Shown: positions 1 to 6,617, numbered from the stretch's first letter. The stretch: 10,129 bases of DNA from Belnapia sp. (GCA_028291445.1 JAQGIA010000258.1:1-10129), one strand, 5' to 3'. Program-made: numbers and translations. Notes: generated from the letters alone by a model not told the origin.

Positions 1-723
1 CCGCAGGTCGCGGGCCGCACCGGCGGCGGAACCGGCCAGCGCCCCGGCCAGCACCGGCCATGGCGCGCCGATCCCGGCGCCATGCACCGCCAGCGCCGCC
101 ACGCCCGCCACCGTCCAGGGCAGCAGGTCGGACCGGCCGCGCCAGATCGGCACCAGTATGGCCATCAGCGCGGCGACCGAGGCGAAGAACACCGGGTGCC
201 CGGGCGGCAGCCGCAGCGTCGCGCCGAAGCCATGGCCGACGGCGCACATCACCATCCAGTTCACCCACATGGTCAGGCTGGCGCCGACCAGGAAGCCGGC
301 ATCCCGCCGGCCGGCCCGCATCTCCGCCACCATCAGGGCGAAGGCATTGTCGACCAGCACGGCGAGGCTGCCCCAGAGCCGCACCCCCGAAAGCCGGTCC
401 AGCACCGGGGCCAGGGCGGCGCCCATCGGCGCCATGCGCAGGTTGATGACCAGCACGGCCAGGGTGGCGGCGAGGATGGGCGCCGGCTCGGCCCATAATT
501 CCAGCGCGACGAGTTGGGCGGTGCCGGCGAAGACCAGGCCGGACATCAGCAGGGTCTCCAGCATGGACAGGCCCTTGGCATCGGCCGCCATGCCGACCAC
601 CAGGCCGAAGGGGGCGAGGCCGATGGTCAGGCCGAGCGCGGCGCGGAGGCCGCGGCGGGCGCCGGCCCGGGTGAAGGCGATGGGGGTGAAGGCGGGGCGG
701 CGGTCGGTGGGGTCGTGGTGCAA
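1..723 (-). CDS. azlC: AzlC-family branched-chain amino-acid permease subunit (3' end off window)
   Basis: This is the large subunit of an AzlCD-type inner-membrane exporter. Characterised members export branched-chain amino acids or their analogues. The minus-strand translation gives 241 residues of an almost all-hydrophobic protein. It carries the family core FAGTAQ at about residues 65-70 and NLRM at about 94-97, followed by further membrane segments. Family members are about 230-250 residues, so only a few C-terminal residues should lie off the left edge. I chose a TTG start at 723 because GGGAGG sits 7 nt upstream of it. An in-frame ATG at 753 would add ten residues (MRYPAAGGTR) but has only a weak ribosome site. 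The small partner AzlD usually follows and would lie outside the window. Immediately upstream on the same strand is a broken ABC-transporter ATPase. The family call is secure; the substrate is inferred from the family. Confidence 0.88.
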   Translation of the reverse strand, partial: MHHDPTDRRPAFTPIAFTRAGARRGLRAALGLTIGLAPFGLVVGMAADAKGLSMLETLLMSGLVFAGTAQLVALELWAEPAPILAATLAVLVINLRMAPMGAALAPVLDRLSGVRLWGSLAVLVDNAFALMVAEMRAGRRDAGFLVGASLTMWVNWMVMCAVGHGFGATLRLPPGHPVFFASVAALMAILVPIWRGRSDLLPWTVAGVAALAVHGAGIGAPWPVLAGALAGSAAGAARDLR

Positions 724-810
724 GCGGGTTCCTCCCGCCGCAGGGTAGCGCATCCGCCGGGATCGGGGAGCCGGGGGCGGGGCGGCCCAGCCTCCGGCCA
801 CCCAGCCTCT

Positions 811-1080
811 TGCCGCCCAGATAAGCTTCCCGCACATCCCGGCTGGCCAGCAGCGCCACGGCCCGGGCGAAGCCCGCCTCGCGCGACAGCCCGGCATGCT
901 GGACCAGCGGCTCCGCCATCTGGATGCCGATGGTCAGCGAGGGGTTCAGCGCCGCGCTGGCGGCCTGGACGACCATGCCGATGCGGCGGCCGCGCAGCAG
1001 CGGCGCCGCCTGGCGCAGATCCTCGCCGGCGAAGTCCATCGCCGCGGCCGAGAGCTGGGCGCCCTGCCGGGCAGGAGGCG
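811..1080 (-). pseudogene. Remnant of OppD/DppD-type peptide ABC transporter ATPase
   Basis: In one minus-strand frame the translation reads about 85 residues that match the stretch between Walker A and the signature motif of oligopeptide/dipeptide/nickel ABC ATPases. The clearest pieces are MDFAGEDL, then LLRGRRIGMVVQAASAALNP, then SLTIGIQMAEPL, then GLSREAGFARAVALL. In intact family members this region reads like FDGxDL, LRGxxIxMIFQDPxxxLNP, LTIGxQIxEPL. Walker A should lie upstream, but the frame meets a TGA near 1120 with no P-loop. Signature, Walker B and H-loop should lie downstream, but the sequence diverges after AYLGG and runs into the azlC start. No credible start codon or ribosome site precedes it. 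It looks like a gene that lost both ends. The family match is by eye; the loss of function is inferred from the missing motifs. Confidence 0.72.
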
Positions 1081-1129
1081 AATAGCTGGCCGGGACCCGA
1101 GGCGCTGGCCGCCGGGTGACTCAGGGGGC

Positions 1130-1215
1130 GGCTTGTCGTTCGCGCAGTACAGGACGGCTTGTCGTCGCGCAGTACAGGACGGCTTGTCGCCGCGCAGTAC
1201 AGGACGGCTTGTCGC
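1130..1215. repeat. 25-bp tandem repeat, about 3.4 copies
   Basis: Three head-to-tail units occupy 1130-1155 (26 bp, with one extra t), 1156-1180 and 1181-1205. A partial fourth copy (ggcttgtcgccg) begins at 1206. Each unit starts ggcttgtcg, ends gcgcagtacaggac, and varies only at the t/c after the first nine bases. There is no spacer between units. The array sits between the ABC ATPase remnant and the flavoprotein gene. Translations across it (for example DKPSCTARRQAVLYCA on the minus strand) are repetitive and not protein-like, so I treat it as non-coding. Confidence 0.93.
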
Positions 1216-1271
1216 CGTGGGGCCGGCATGGGCCAATGCCGCCCGACCCGACACGACGGCATGAGGCACGG

Positions 1272-1814
1272 ATGGCGAAGCAATTCCCCAGCATCGAACC
1301 GGCGCACCGCGCCTTCATCCTGGCGCAGCGCATCTTCTTCACCGCCTCCGCCACGGCCGAAAGCCGGGTCAACATCTCCCCCAGGGAGGCCACGGCGCTG
1401 CGGGTGCTGGGCCCCGACAGCGTCTGCTACCTGGACCAGACCGGCAGCGGCAACGAGACGGCGGCGCATCTGCTCGCGGATGGCCGGCTGACCCTGATGC
1501 TCTGCGCCTTCGAAGGGCCGCCGATGATCCTCCGCCTGTATGGTAGGGCGCAGGCGCTGGCGCGCGGCACCGCGGAATATGCGGCGCTGCTGGCGGCGGA
1601 ATACGGCGGGGAGGAGCCGCCCGGCGCCCGGCAGATCATCCGGCTGGCGGTCGAGCTGGTGCAGACATCCTGCGGCTACGGCGTCCCGCTGTTCGAGCCG
1701 GCGGGGGAGCGGCCGACCCTGCGGCGCTGGGCCAGCGCCAAGGGGGAAGCGGGGCTGGCGGCCTATCGGGTGCAGAAGAACGCCCGCAGCATCGACGGGC
1801 TGCCGACCGGCTAG
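1272..1814 (+). CDS. Pyridoxamine 5'-phosphate oxidase-like FMN-binding protein
   Basis: This predicted cytoplasmic flavoprotein of 180 residues belongs to the split-barrel PNPOx-like superfamily. Its exact substrate is unknown. The N-terminal half carries the recognisable blocks: RVNISPRE at about residues 32-39, YLDQTGSGNETAAHL at about 53-67, and LMLCAFEGPPMILRLYGRA at about 75-93. This is the pattern of a branch usually annotated only as pyridoxamine 5'-phosphate oxidase family protein, not of the biosynthetic PdxH. The second half (SCGYGVPLFE at about 133-142, then a charged tail) is the usual C-terminal extension of this branch. I chose ATG 1272 because GAGG lies 5 nt upstream and homology starts there. 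The open frame reaches back to 1116, but that part would be translated from the tandem repeat. It stands alone and converges on the Nudix gene. Confidence 0.85.
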   Translation: MAKQFPSIEPAHRAFILAQRIFFTASATAESRVNISPREATALRVLGPDSVCYLDQTGSGNETAAHLLADGRLTLMLCAFEGPPMILRLYGRAQALARGTAEYAALLAAEYGGEEPPGARQIIRLAVELVQTSCGYGVPLFEPAGERPTLRRWASAKGEAGLAAYRVQKNARSIDGLPTG

Positions 1815-1872
1815 CAGCCCGCTTCGGGCAGCGGACGCAAGTAGCTGAACCCGATAGCCCGACCCCCGGGAT

Positions 1873-1894
1873 CCAAGGGCTTTTCGGCCCTTGG
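1873..1894. terminator. Terminator-like hairpin between convergent genes
   Basis: ccaagggc (1873-1880) and gcccttgg (1887-1894) form a perfect 8-bp stem closed by the loop ttttcg. Outer runs ccccc (1863-1867) and ggggg (1896-1900) could lengthen it. It lies between the 3' ends of the plus-strand flavoprotein gene and the minus-strand Nudix gene, where a bidirectional terminator is expected. There is no T-run after the stem on the plus strand, so its strength is uncertain. A second small hairpin (gcccg-ctt-cgggc, 1817-1829) directly follows the flavoprotein stop. Confidence 0.55.
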
Positions 1895-1927
1895 TGGGGG
1901 TTGGACGCGCTGCCGGCGGCCCCGCCG

Positions 1928-2317
1928 CTACAGGAAGTCCCGCAGCATCGCCACCAGCGGCTTGTCCGCCGGCGGCATGGCATAGCCGCCGAATTTCTGC
2001 GGCTTCACCCAGGCCAGCGCCTGGCCCTCCACCGCCCGGGGCTGCCCATCCCATTTGCGGCAGAGGTACAGCGGCATCATCAGGTGGAATTTCTCATAGC
2101 TGTGCGAGGCGAAGGTGAAGGGCGCCAGGCAGTTCGCGCTGACGTCGATGTCCAACTCCTCCTTCAGCTCCCGGATCAGCGCGGCTTCCGGCGTTTCGCC
2201 GGGCTTCACCTTGCCGCCGGGGAATTCCCAGAGCCCGGCCAGCGGCTTGCCTTCCGGCCGGCGGGCCAGCAGCACGCGGCCATCCACGTCGACCAGCGCC
2301 ACCGCGGCGACCAGCAT
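1928..2317 (-). CDS. mutT: MutT-type Nudix hydrolase ((deoxy)nucleoside triphosphate pyrophosphohydrolase)
   Basis: This Nudix enzyme is predicted to hydrolyse oxidised nucleotides such as 8-oxo-dGTP to the monophosphate and so clean the nucleotide pool. From ATG 2317 it is 129 residues, the same length as E. coli MutT. The Nudix box lies at about residues 35-58: GKVKPGE, then TPEAALI, then RELKEELDI. All metal-binding glutamates (E41, E50, E53, E54) are present, but the glycine near the end of the box is aspartate. Family landmarks [11 protein letters not shown] and a C-terminal ALAWVKP-like segment are also present. No clear ribosome site precedes the ATG. Its first bases overlap, in another frame, the GNAT reading frame. 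The natural form is probably a GNAT-Nudix fusion interrupted by one extra base near 2333. Whether it is translated independently here is uncertain. Confidence 0.85.
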   Translation of the reverse strand: MLVAAVALVDVDGRVLLARRPEGKPLAGLWEFPGGKVKPGETPEAALIRELKEELDIDVSANCLAPFTFASHSYEKFHLMMPLYLCRKWDGQPRAVEGQALAWVKPQKFGGYAMPPADKPLVAMLRDFL

Positions 2318-2894
2318 GATCGGCTTGCCCGCCGCGGAACAGCTGCACCGGCAAGGGCCCGCCGCGCGAGAGGAAGGTCTGCATGGCGGTGCCGGCCTTG
2401 CGGAAGCCGAGCCGCTGCAGCACCCCGGCGGAGCGCGCATTGTCCTGCAATGCGCTGGCATGGATGCCCTCGATCGGCAGGTTGGCCAGGGCCCAGCGGC
2501 AGAGCCGCCCGGCAGCCTCGGTGGCGACCCCATGCCCCCAATATTTGCGGCCGACCCAATAGCCCAGCTCGGCCTGCTTGCCGTCGGTATCGAGGGTGAG
2601 GCCGACGCAGCCGATCAGCCGCTCGGCCGGGCCATCGGTCCCGGCTTCCTCGCCGACGATCGCCAGGTGCCAGGCCTCGCCGGCGGCGATCTGCGCCCAG
2701 GTCGAGAGGATCCATTCATCCGCCAGGGATTGCCGATAGGGGAAGGGCACCCGGGCCAGGGTCTTGGCCACCTCCCAATCGTTCACCAGGCGATGCACCG
2801 CCGTCGCATCCTCGGCCCGCAGCGGCCGGAGGGTGAGGCGATCGGTGCGCAGCGGCACGAAATCCGCCGGATAGGAGGCAGCAGGGGCGAGCAC
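2094..2894 (-). CDS. GNAT-family (RimJ/RimL-like) N-acetyltransferase, C-terminus probably frameshifted
   Basis: This acetyl-CoA-dependent acetyltransferase is of the RimJ/RimL/YdaF type; the acceptor is unknown. Typical blocks appear in order: [16 protein letters not shown] near the start, then [12 protein letters not shown], then [20 protein letters not shown] (the acetyl-CoA-binding beta4-alpha3 region, with GHGVAT in place of GxGxAT), then [22 protein letters not shown] start it at GTG 2894, with GAGG upstream; a TTG at 2957 is the alternative. The GNAT fold ends around LPVQLFR (to about 2334). Beyond that the frame reads about 80 residues of arginine/glycine-rich, unprotein-like sequence through the Nudix gene and stops at 2094. 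Removing one G at about 2333 would give [18 protein letters not shown] and join it in frame to the Nudix domain. A TTGACA at 2952-2957 could be its -35. Confidence 0.78.
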   Translation of the reverse strand: MLAPAASYPADFVPLRTDRLTLRPLRAEDATAVHRLVNDWEVAKTLARVPFPYRQSLADEWILSTWAQIAAGEAWHLAIVGEEAGTDGPAERLIGCVGLTLDTDGKQAELGYWVGRKYWGHGVATEAAGRLCRWALANLPIEGIHASALQDNARSAGVLQRLGFRKAGTAMQTFLSRGGPLPVQLFRGGQADHAGRRGGAGRRGWPRAAGPPAGRQAAGRALGIPRRQGEARRNAGSRADPGAEGGVGHRRQRELPGALHLRLAQL

Positions 2895-3015
2895 GGGGCG
2901 GGGGACCTCGCGGGAGGGTTCGGGCGTCAGGTGCGGGCAGCGGCGGGCCGCTGTCAACGCGCTGCCGGAAGGCTGACCGGAAGGATAAATCGGGCGGTGC
3001 GGCCGCGGGAGAGGG

Positions 3016-3091
<76 letters not shown>

Positions 3092-3144
3092 ATGGTCGCA
3101 CCCTATCGACCGTTCCGGCGGGCTTGGGGTCCCGCAGGGCGCGG

Positions 3145-3173
3145 TAGATGCCTCCCCGGCGGGGGGAAGTCAA
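3145..3173 (-). promoter_or_regulatory. Probable promoter of the tRNA-Ala gene
   Basis: Read on the minus strand, TTGACT (3173-3168) is a near-consensus -35. It is followed after exactly 17 nt by CATCTA (3150-3145) as a weak -10. Transcription would begin near 3138 and leave a leader of about 46 nt before the mature 5' end at 3091. The spacing and position suit a stable-RNA promoter, but the -10 is poor. Confidence 0.5.
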
Positions 3174-3202
3174 GCGGGGGTGCGGCGGCGGTTCCGCGCC
3201 GC

Positions 3203-3231
3203 TTGTCGCGCGCCCGGCCGATCACTAGGTT
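3203..3231 (+). promoter_or_regulatory. Possible promoter of the yggT-DUF167-folD cluster
   Basis: TTGTCG (3203-3208) and TAGGTT (3226-3231) are separated by 17 nt, and a start site near 3238 would give a leader of about 40 nt before the yggT ATG. Both hexamers are only partial matches, and the surrounding DNA is GC-rich. This is the best candidate I see in the 188-nt gap between the divergent tRNA and yggT. Confidence 0.38.
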
Positions 3232-3279
3232 GCGCCCGCGTCCCAGACCGGGGCGCTTTCGCCAGGCAAGGTCAACGGC

Positions 3280-3591
3280 ATGTTTCTGGATGTGGTGTTC
3301 TTCCTCGCCGGCGCGGTGCTGGACCTGCTGTGGTGGGCGGTGCTGCTGGCGGTGATCGTCCAGTTGCTGATCAGCTTCAACGTGCTGGACACGCGCAACC
3401 GCATCGTCTGGACCATCGCCGATTTTCTTTACCGGGTGACGGAGCCGCTGTTCGGCCGGGTCCGCCGGGTGCTGCCGACCTTCGGGCCGGTCGATCTGGC
3501 GCCGCTGGCGGTGCTGCTGCTGATCACCGCCTGCCAGATGCTGCTGAACGCCACGCGCAATGCGCTGCTGCTGAACGGCATGTATTTTTGA
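3280..3591 (+). CDS. yggT: YggT family membrane protein
   Basis: This small inner-membrane protein of 103 residues belongs to the YggT (CCB3/YCF19-related) family, whose biochemical role in bacteria is not settled. It has a long hydrophobic N-terminal segment (about residues 4-32) and a second one (about 70-90). Between them lies the family signature [29 protein letters not shown], here at about residues 48-77. The length and the TEPL...R+VLP signature are typical. ATG 3280 follows AAGGT with suitable spacing. The next gene starts inside its stop codon, and that gene is the usual YggU neighbour, as in the E. coli yggS-yggT-yggU region. folD follows. Confidence 0.93.
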   Translation: MFLDVVFFLAGAVLDLLWWAVLLAVIVQLLISFNVLDTRNRIVWTIADFLYRVTEPLFGRVRRVLPTFGPVDLAPLAVLLLITACQMLLNATRNALLLNGMYF

Positions 3592-3941
3592 GCGAGGGCT
3601 GGTGGCACGCTGCCGCCGGCACGGACCGGGCGGGCGCGGACCAGGTGGGCGCGGACCAAGCTGGTGTCGTCGTCCGGGTGAAGGCCCAGCCGAAGGCGCG
3701 CCGGCCGGGCATCGGCGGGACCGCCCCGGGCGTCGATGGCCCGCGGCTGCGGCTCGCGGTGACCGAGGCGGCGGAGGATGGCCGGGCCAACCGGGCAGTC
3801 TGCGCCGCCCTGGCCGAGGCGCTGGGCCTGGCGAGTTCGGCGGTGACGCTGCTGCAGGGCGCCCATAGCCGGGAGAAGCTGCTGCGGATCGCCGGTGACC
3901 CGGTGCTGATCGGTCCCCGGCTGGATGGTCTGGCAGGTTGA
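3588..3941 (+). CDS. yggU: DUF167 (YggU) family protein
   Basis: This small soluble protein of 117 residues belongs to the DUF167/UPF0235 family, whose function is unknown. The conserved core begins at [11 protein letters not shown] (about residues 27-37). It continues through [10 protein letters not shown], the [19 protein letters not shown] block (about 64-82) and [13 protein letters not shown] near the end, all typical of the family. The only sensible in-frame start is the TTG at 3588, which overlaps the TGA of yggT (TTGA), so translation is probably coupled. The N-terminal stretch before the core contains a threefold repeat [15 protein letters not shown] encoded by 15-bp tandem repeats; this is not a family feature. 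folD begins 10 nt after its stop. Confidence 0.88.
   Translation: MSEGWWHAAAGTDRAGADQVGADQAGVVVRVKAQPKARRPGIGGTAPGVDGPRLRLAVTEAAEDGRANRAVCAALAEALGLASSAVTLLQGAHSREKLLRIAGDPVLIGPRLDGLAG
3618..3662 (+). repeat. Three 15-bp tandem repeats inside the DUF167 gene
   Basis: Three in-frame 15-bp units encode [10 protein letters not shown] and GADQA. The last two are nearly identical DNA (gggcgcggaccaggt and gggcgcggaccaagc at 3632-3661); the first is more diverged. They lie in the variable N-terminal extension ahead of the conserved domain. Length change here would keep the frame. Confidence 0.8.
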
Positions 3942-3951
3942 GGAACCCCGA

Positions 3952-4818
3952 ATGAGCGCGCGCATCATCGACGGCAAGGCAACGGCCGAACGGCTGCGCG
4001 GCGGCCTCGCCGCCCGGATCGCCACCCTGGGCTTCCATCCCGGCCTCCGGGTGGTGCGGGTGGGCGACGATCCCGCCAGCGGCGTCTATGTCCGCAACAA
4101 GGACCGCGCCGCCGCCGCCGCCGGCTTCGACAGCGCCACCATCCATCTGCCGGCCGATATCCGGGAATCCGACCTGCTGATGCTGGTCGCCGACCTGAAC
4201 ATCGATCCGACGGTGGATGGCATCCTGGTGCAATTGCCGCTGCCGCCGCAGATCCGCCCGAATATGGTGATCGCCGCGATCGACCCGGCCAAGGACGTGG
4301 ACGGCTTCCACCCGCTCAATGCCGGGCGGCTGGCGTCCGGCCAGCCCGGCCTGGTGCCCTGCACCCCGAAGGGGGTGATGCACCTGCTGCGGGACACCCA
4401 CGGGGGAGGAGCCACGCCGCTGGCCGGCGCCCGGGCAGTGGTGCTGGGCCGCAGCCAGATCTTCGGCCGGCCGATGCTGCAATTGCTGCTGGCGGCCGAT
4501 TGCACCGTCACGGTGGTGCATTCCCGCTCACGCGACCTGGCCGGCGAATGCCGCCGGGCGGATATCCTGATCGCCGCGGTCGGCCGGGCCGGGCTGGTGC
4601 GCGGCGACTGGATCGCCGAGGGCGCGACGGTGATCGATGTCGGGATCAATCGCGGCGCCGACGGCAAGCTGGTGGGCGACGTGGCCTTCGCCGAGGCCCT
4701 GCCGCGGGCCGGCGCCATCACCCCGGTCCCCGGCGGGGTCGGGCCGATGACCATCGCCTGCCTGCTGGAGAATACGCTGGAGGCGGCGCTGGCCCGGCGT
4801 GGGGTCGCCACCGGCTAG
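3952..4818 (+). CDS. folD: Bifunctional methylenetetrahydrofolate dehydrogenase / methenyltetrahydrofolate cyclohydrolase
   Basis: FolD interconverts 5,10-methylene-, 5,10-methenyl- and 10-formyl-tetrahydrofolate in the cytoplasm with NADP+, supplying one-carbon units for purines and formyl-Met-tRNA. The 288-residue protein is of normal length. The active-site segment [15 protein letters not shown] (about residues 39-53) carries S43, Y46 and the catalytic lysine K50. [22 protein letters not shown] and [12 protein letters not shown] follow. The Rossmann cofactor segment reads [10 protein letters not shown] in place of the common GRSx[30 protein letters not shown] and [11 protein letters not shown] complete the pattern. 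ATG 3952 follows a GAGGA ribosome site that overlaps the upstream stop region; an in-frame ATG at 3925 would overlap the DUF167 gene and is unlikely. It is the last gene of the yggT cluster. Confidence 0.97.
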   Translation: MSARIIDGKATAERLRGGLAARIATLGFHPGLRVVRVGDDPASGVYVRNKDRAAAAAGFDSATIHLPADIRESDLLMLVADLNIDPTVDGILVQLPLPPQIRPNMVIAAIDPAKDVDGFHPLNAGRLASGQPGLVPCTPKGVMHLLRDTHGGGATPLAGARAVVLGRSQIFGRPMLQLLLAADCTVTVVHSRSRDLAGECRRADILIAAVGRAGLVRGDWIAEGATVIDVGINRGADGKLVGDVAFAEALPRAGAITPVPGGVGPMTIACLLENTLEAALARRGVATG

Positions 4819-4819
4819 C

Positions 4820-4871
4820 GCGCATTCCGTTCGGGAAGGCGCACCGAATGCGCATCAGCCGTTTATTTTCT
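4820..4871 (+). terminator. Probable terminator after folD
   Basis: gcgcattc (4820-4827) and gaatgcgc (4846-4853) form a perfect 8-bp inverted repeat with an 18-nt loop that can fold further. A T-rich run (gtttattttctt, 4861-4872) follows. It begins two bases after the folD stop codon. The T-run starts 7 nt beyond the stem, so it is not ideal. Confidence 0.55.
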
Positions 4872-4874
4872 TGG

Positions 4875-4897
4875 GCGAATTACCCAGCGAATTACCC
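4875..4897. repeat. Short direct repeat gcgaattaccc (two copies)
   Basis: gcgaattaccc occurs at 4875-4885 and again at 4887-4897, one base apart, in the gap between folD and the transporter gene. It could be a protein-binding site or a chance duplication. Nothing else in the gap supports either reading. Confidence 0.6.
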
Positions 4898-4938
4898 CTG
4901 CCGGATGCTTCCATCCGTTCGGGGTTCGCACTAGCCCC

Positions 4939-5832
4939 ATGGCGGGTTTCGGCCTCGGGCTATTGTTCGTCGTGATCTGGGCCTCTGCCTTCACCGCCAT
5001 CAAGGGGCTGGTGCCGGAATGGCCGCCGATCGCGGCGCTGGCGATACGCTTCACCTGCGTCGGCGCCATCCTGGTCGCGGTGCTGGTCCTGCGCGGGGTG
5101 AAGTGGCCGAGCCGGGCGGATGGCTGGCGGCTGGCGGCGATGGGCGTCTTCGGTTCGGCCGGGTATCTCGCCGGGTCCTGGCTCGCCTCCCTCACCCTGC
5201 CCTCGGGGCTGGTCGCCCTGCTGGCTTCCACCGCACCGCTGTTCGTCGCCCTGGGCGAGGTGGCCTTCCTCGGCCGCCGGGTCGCGCCGCTGGCCTGGGC
5301 GGGGCTGGGGCTCGGCTGGCTTGGCGTCGCGGTGCTCGGCGCCGGGCGCGGGGCGGCCGGCTTCGAGATCTGGGGCGTGCTGCTGGCGCTCGGCGGGGCG
5401 CTGTCCCAGGCGGCGGGCATCCTGGTATTCGCCCCGGCGCGGGGAAGGGTCGATGCCTGGTCCGCCAATGCCATCCAGGCCGCCATCGCCGCCCTGGCGC
5501 TGGCGCTGCTGGCCGGGCTGGTCGAGCAGCGGCTGCCCGGCCCGCCCAGCCTCACCGCGGCGCTCTCGCTGGCCTATGGCGTGGTGGTGGTCGGGATCGG
5601 CGGCTATGCGCTGTATTTCACCTTGTTGAAGCGGCTGCCGCCGGCGACCGCCGCGGCGCTGCAACTGCTCGCGCCGCCGCTGGCCGCGGTTCTCGGCTGG
5701 GCGCTACTGGGCGAAATCCTGGCCTGGACCGATGTGGCGGGCGGCATGGTGACCTTGGCGGGGCTCGGATTGCTGTTCCGGGCGCGCGACTTGCCGCCAC
5801 TTCGGGCGAAGGATTCGCCGTCCCGGCGTTGA
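4939..5832 (+). CDS. EamA/DMT-superfamily transporter
   Basis: This 297-residue inner-membrane protein of the drug/metabolite transporter superfamily is made of two EamA repeats. The first is at about residues 3-130, opening with [25 protein letters not shown]. The second is at about 142-280 and includes [40 protein letters not shown], the typical second-repeat signature. About ten transmembrane helices are expected and almost the whole chain is hydrophobic. Members export amino acids, metabolites or drugs, but the substrate cannot be read from the sequence. ATG 4939 is the first start and the protein begins normally there, though the ribosome site is weak. The last bases overlap the promoter of the rplU operon. 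Confidence 0.93.
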   Translation: MAGFGLGLLFVVIWASAFTAIKGLVPEWPPIAALAIRFTCVGAILVAVLVLRGVKWPSRADGWRLAAMGVFGSAGYLAGSWLASLTLPSGLVALLASTAPLFVALGEVAFLGRRVAPLAWAGLGLGWLGVAVLGAGRGAAGFEIWGVLLALGGALSQAAGILVFAPARGRVDAWSANAIQAAIAALALALLAGLVEQRLPGPPSLTAALSLAYGVVVVGIGGYALYFTLLKRLPPATAAALQLLAPPLAAVLGWALLGEILAWTDVAGGMVTLAGLGLLFRARDLPPLRAKDSPSRR

Positions 5833-5857
5833 CGCCGGCAGCGATCCGCGTCTATAC
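5829..5857 (+). promoter_or_regulatory. Promoter of rplU-rpmA(-obgE)
   Basis: TTGACG (5829-5834) and CTATAC (5852-5857) are separated by exactly 17 nt, matching the strong alphaproteobacterial pattern TTGAC-N17-CTATAT known from rRNA and ribosomal-protein promoters. The -35 overlaps the TGA stop (5830-5832) of the transporter gene. The start site would be near 5864, leaving a leader of about 123 nt before rplU. The same bases form a ccggcgt/acgccgg hairpin (5823-5838). Confidence 0.7.
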
Positions 5858-5861
5858 GCCT

Positions 5862-5876
5862 CGCCTCCCGGAGGCG
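5862..5876 (+). other. Hairpin at the start of the rplU leader
   Basis: cgcctc (5862-5867) and gaggcg (5871-5876) pair around a ccg loop right at the predicted transcript start. It could stabilise the 5' end or act in control of the ribosomal-protein operon. It could equally be the 3' hairpin of the upstream transporter transcript, though no T-run follows. Confidence 0.4.
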
Positions 5877-5986
5877 CTCACTGCGCCGCCGGCGGCCATG
5901 CTTGGCCGGCTTTCATATCGAATACCTCGCCCGGGGGCGCGCCGACCCCGGCAGATAATCCAGGCGCGACCAGTTGGGACCGCACG

Positions 5987-6328
5987 ATGACATTCGCAGT
6001 GATCCGCACCGGCGGAAAGCAATACCGGGTGACGCCGAACGCCGTCGTGACGGTCGAGAAGCTTGAAGCCGAACCCGGCGCCACCATCACCTTCCACGAT
6101 GTCCTGGCGATGGGCGGCGAAGGCGGCCTCACGCTCGGCGCGCCGACCATCCCCGGCGCCAGCGTCACCGCGACCGTGGTGAAGCAGGCCCGTGGCGAGA
6201 AGGTGATCATCTTCAAGAAGCGCCGCCGGCAGAACAGCCGCCGCAAGGGCGGCCACCGCCAGGATCTGACGGTCCTGCGGATCGGCGACATCGCTCCGCT
6301 CGGCGGCAGCGACAGCGCCGCAGCCTGA
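5987..6328 (+). CDS. rplU: 50S ribosomal protein L21
   Basis: This is a large-subunit ribosomal protein that binds 23S rRNA. The 113-residue translation starts [15 protein letters not shown], matching the universal (Y/F)[12 protein letters not shown] start. It contains the basic loop [18 protein letters not shown] at about residues 75-92, the family's hallmark near the C-terminus. A short alanine-rich tail (GGSDSAAA) follows the conserved part. ATG 5987 matches the family start. rpmA begins 16 nt after its stop, the usual rplU-rpmA pair. Control is probably from the promoter at 5829-5857. Confidence 0.98.
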   Translation: MTFAVIRTGGKQYRVTPNAVVTVEKLEAEPGATITFHDVLAMGGEGGLTLGAPTIPGASVTATVVKQARGEKVIIFKKRRRQNSRRKGGHRQDLTVLRIGDIAPLGGSDSAAA

Positions 6329-6344
6329 GAGAGAAGCAGACACC

Positions 6345-6617
6345 ATGGCACATAAGAAGGCTGGCGGTTCCTCCCGCAACGGGCGCGACAGCGCCGGCAA
6401 GCGGCTTGGCGTGAAGCTCTACGGCGGGCAGGTCGTGCGGGCCGGCAACATCATCGTGACCCAGCGCGGCACCAAGATGCTGGCCGGGCGCAACGTCAGC
6501 GTCGGCCGCACCCATTCGCTGCATGCGATGGTCGACGGTACGGTGAAGTTCGACCGCCGGGCCGAAGGCCGGGTGCATGTCTCCGTGCTGCCGCCGGTCG
6601 CCCTCGCGGCCGAATAG
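6345..6617 (+). CDS. rpmA: 50S ribosomal protein L27
   Basis: This is a large-subunit ribosomal protein near the peptidyl-transferase centre. The 90 residues begin [24 protein letters not shown], the standard L27 N-terminus with no cleavable extension. [39 protein letters not shown] follows at about residues 31-69. The segment after RGTK is somewhat diverged from the common FHPGxNVGxGKDHTLFA. A GAGAGA ribosome site precedes ATG 6345. It is co-transcribed with rplU and followed by a strong hairpin. Confidence 0.98.
   Translation: MAHKKAGGSSRNGRDSAGKRLGVKLYGGQVVRAGNIIVTQRGTKMLAGRNVSVGRTHSLHAMVDGTVKFDRRAEGRVHVSVLPPVALAAE

Noticed and set aside
158..748. 196-residue plus-strand open frame over azlC
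   Set aside because: It is antisense to the clear AzlC reading frame and has no membrane or domain pattern of its own.
1130..1215. CRISPR array
   Set aside because: The units are contiguous with no spacers and there are no cas genes.
1116..1271. Upstream extension of the flavoprotein gene from 1116
   Set aside because: The extra residues are translated tandem repeat; homology and a ribosome site support ATG 1272.
627..2054. 475-residue open frame on the minus strand
   Set aside because: It crosses azlC, the ATPase remnant, the tandem repeat and the flavoprotein gene in wrong frames. The product is arginine/proline/glycine-rich with no family pattern.
3103..4521. 472-residue open frame antisense to yggT, DUF167 and folD
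   Set aside because: Histidine/arginine/glutamine-rich shadow with no recognisable domain, overlapping three well-supported genes.
4500..4934. 144-residue plus-strand frame over the 3' end of folD
   Set aside because: It lies in another frame of folD, is arginine/glycine-rich, and its tail only translates the intergenic repeats.
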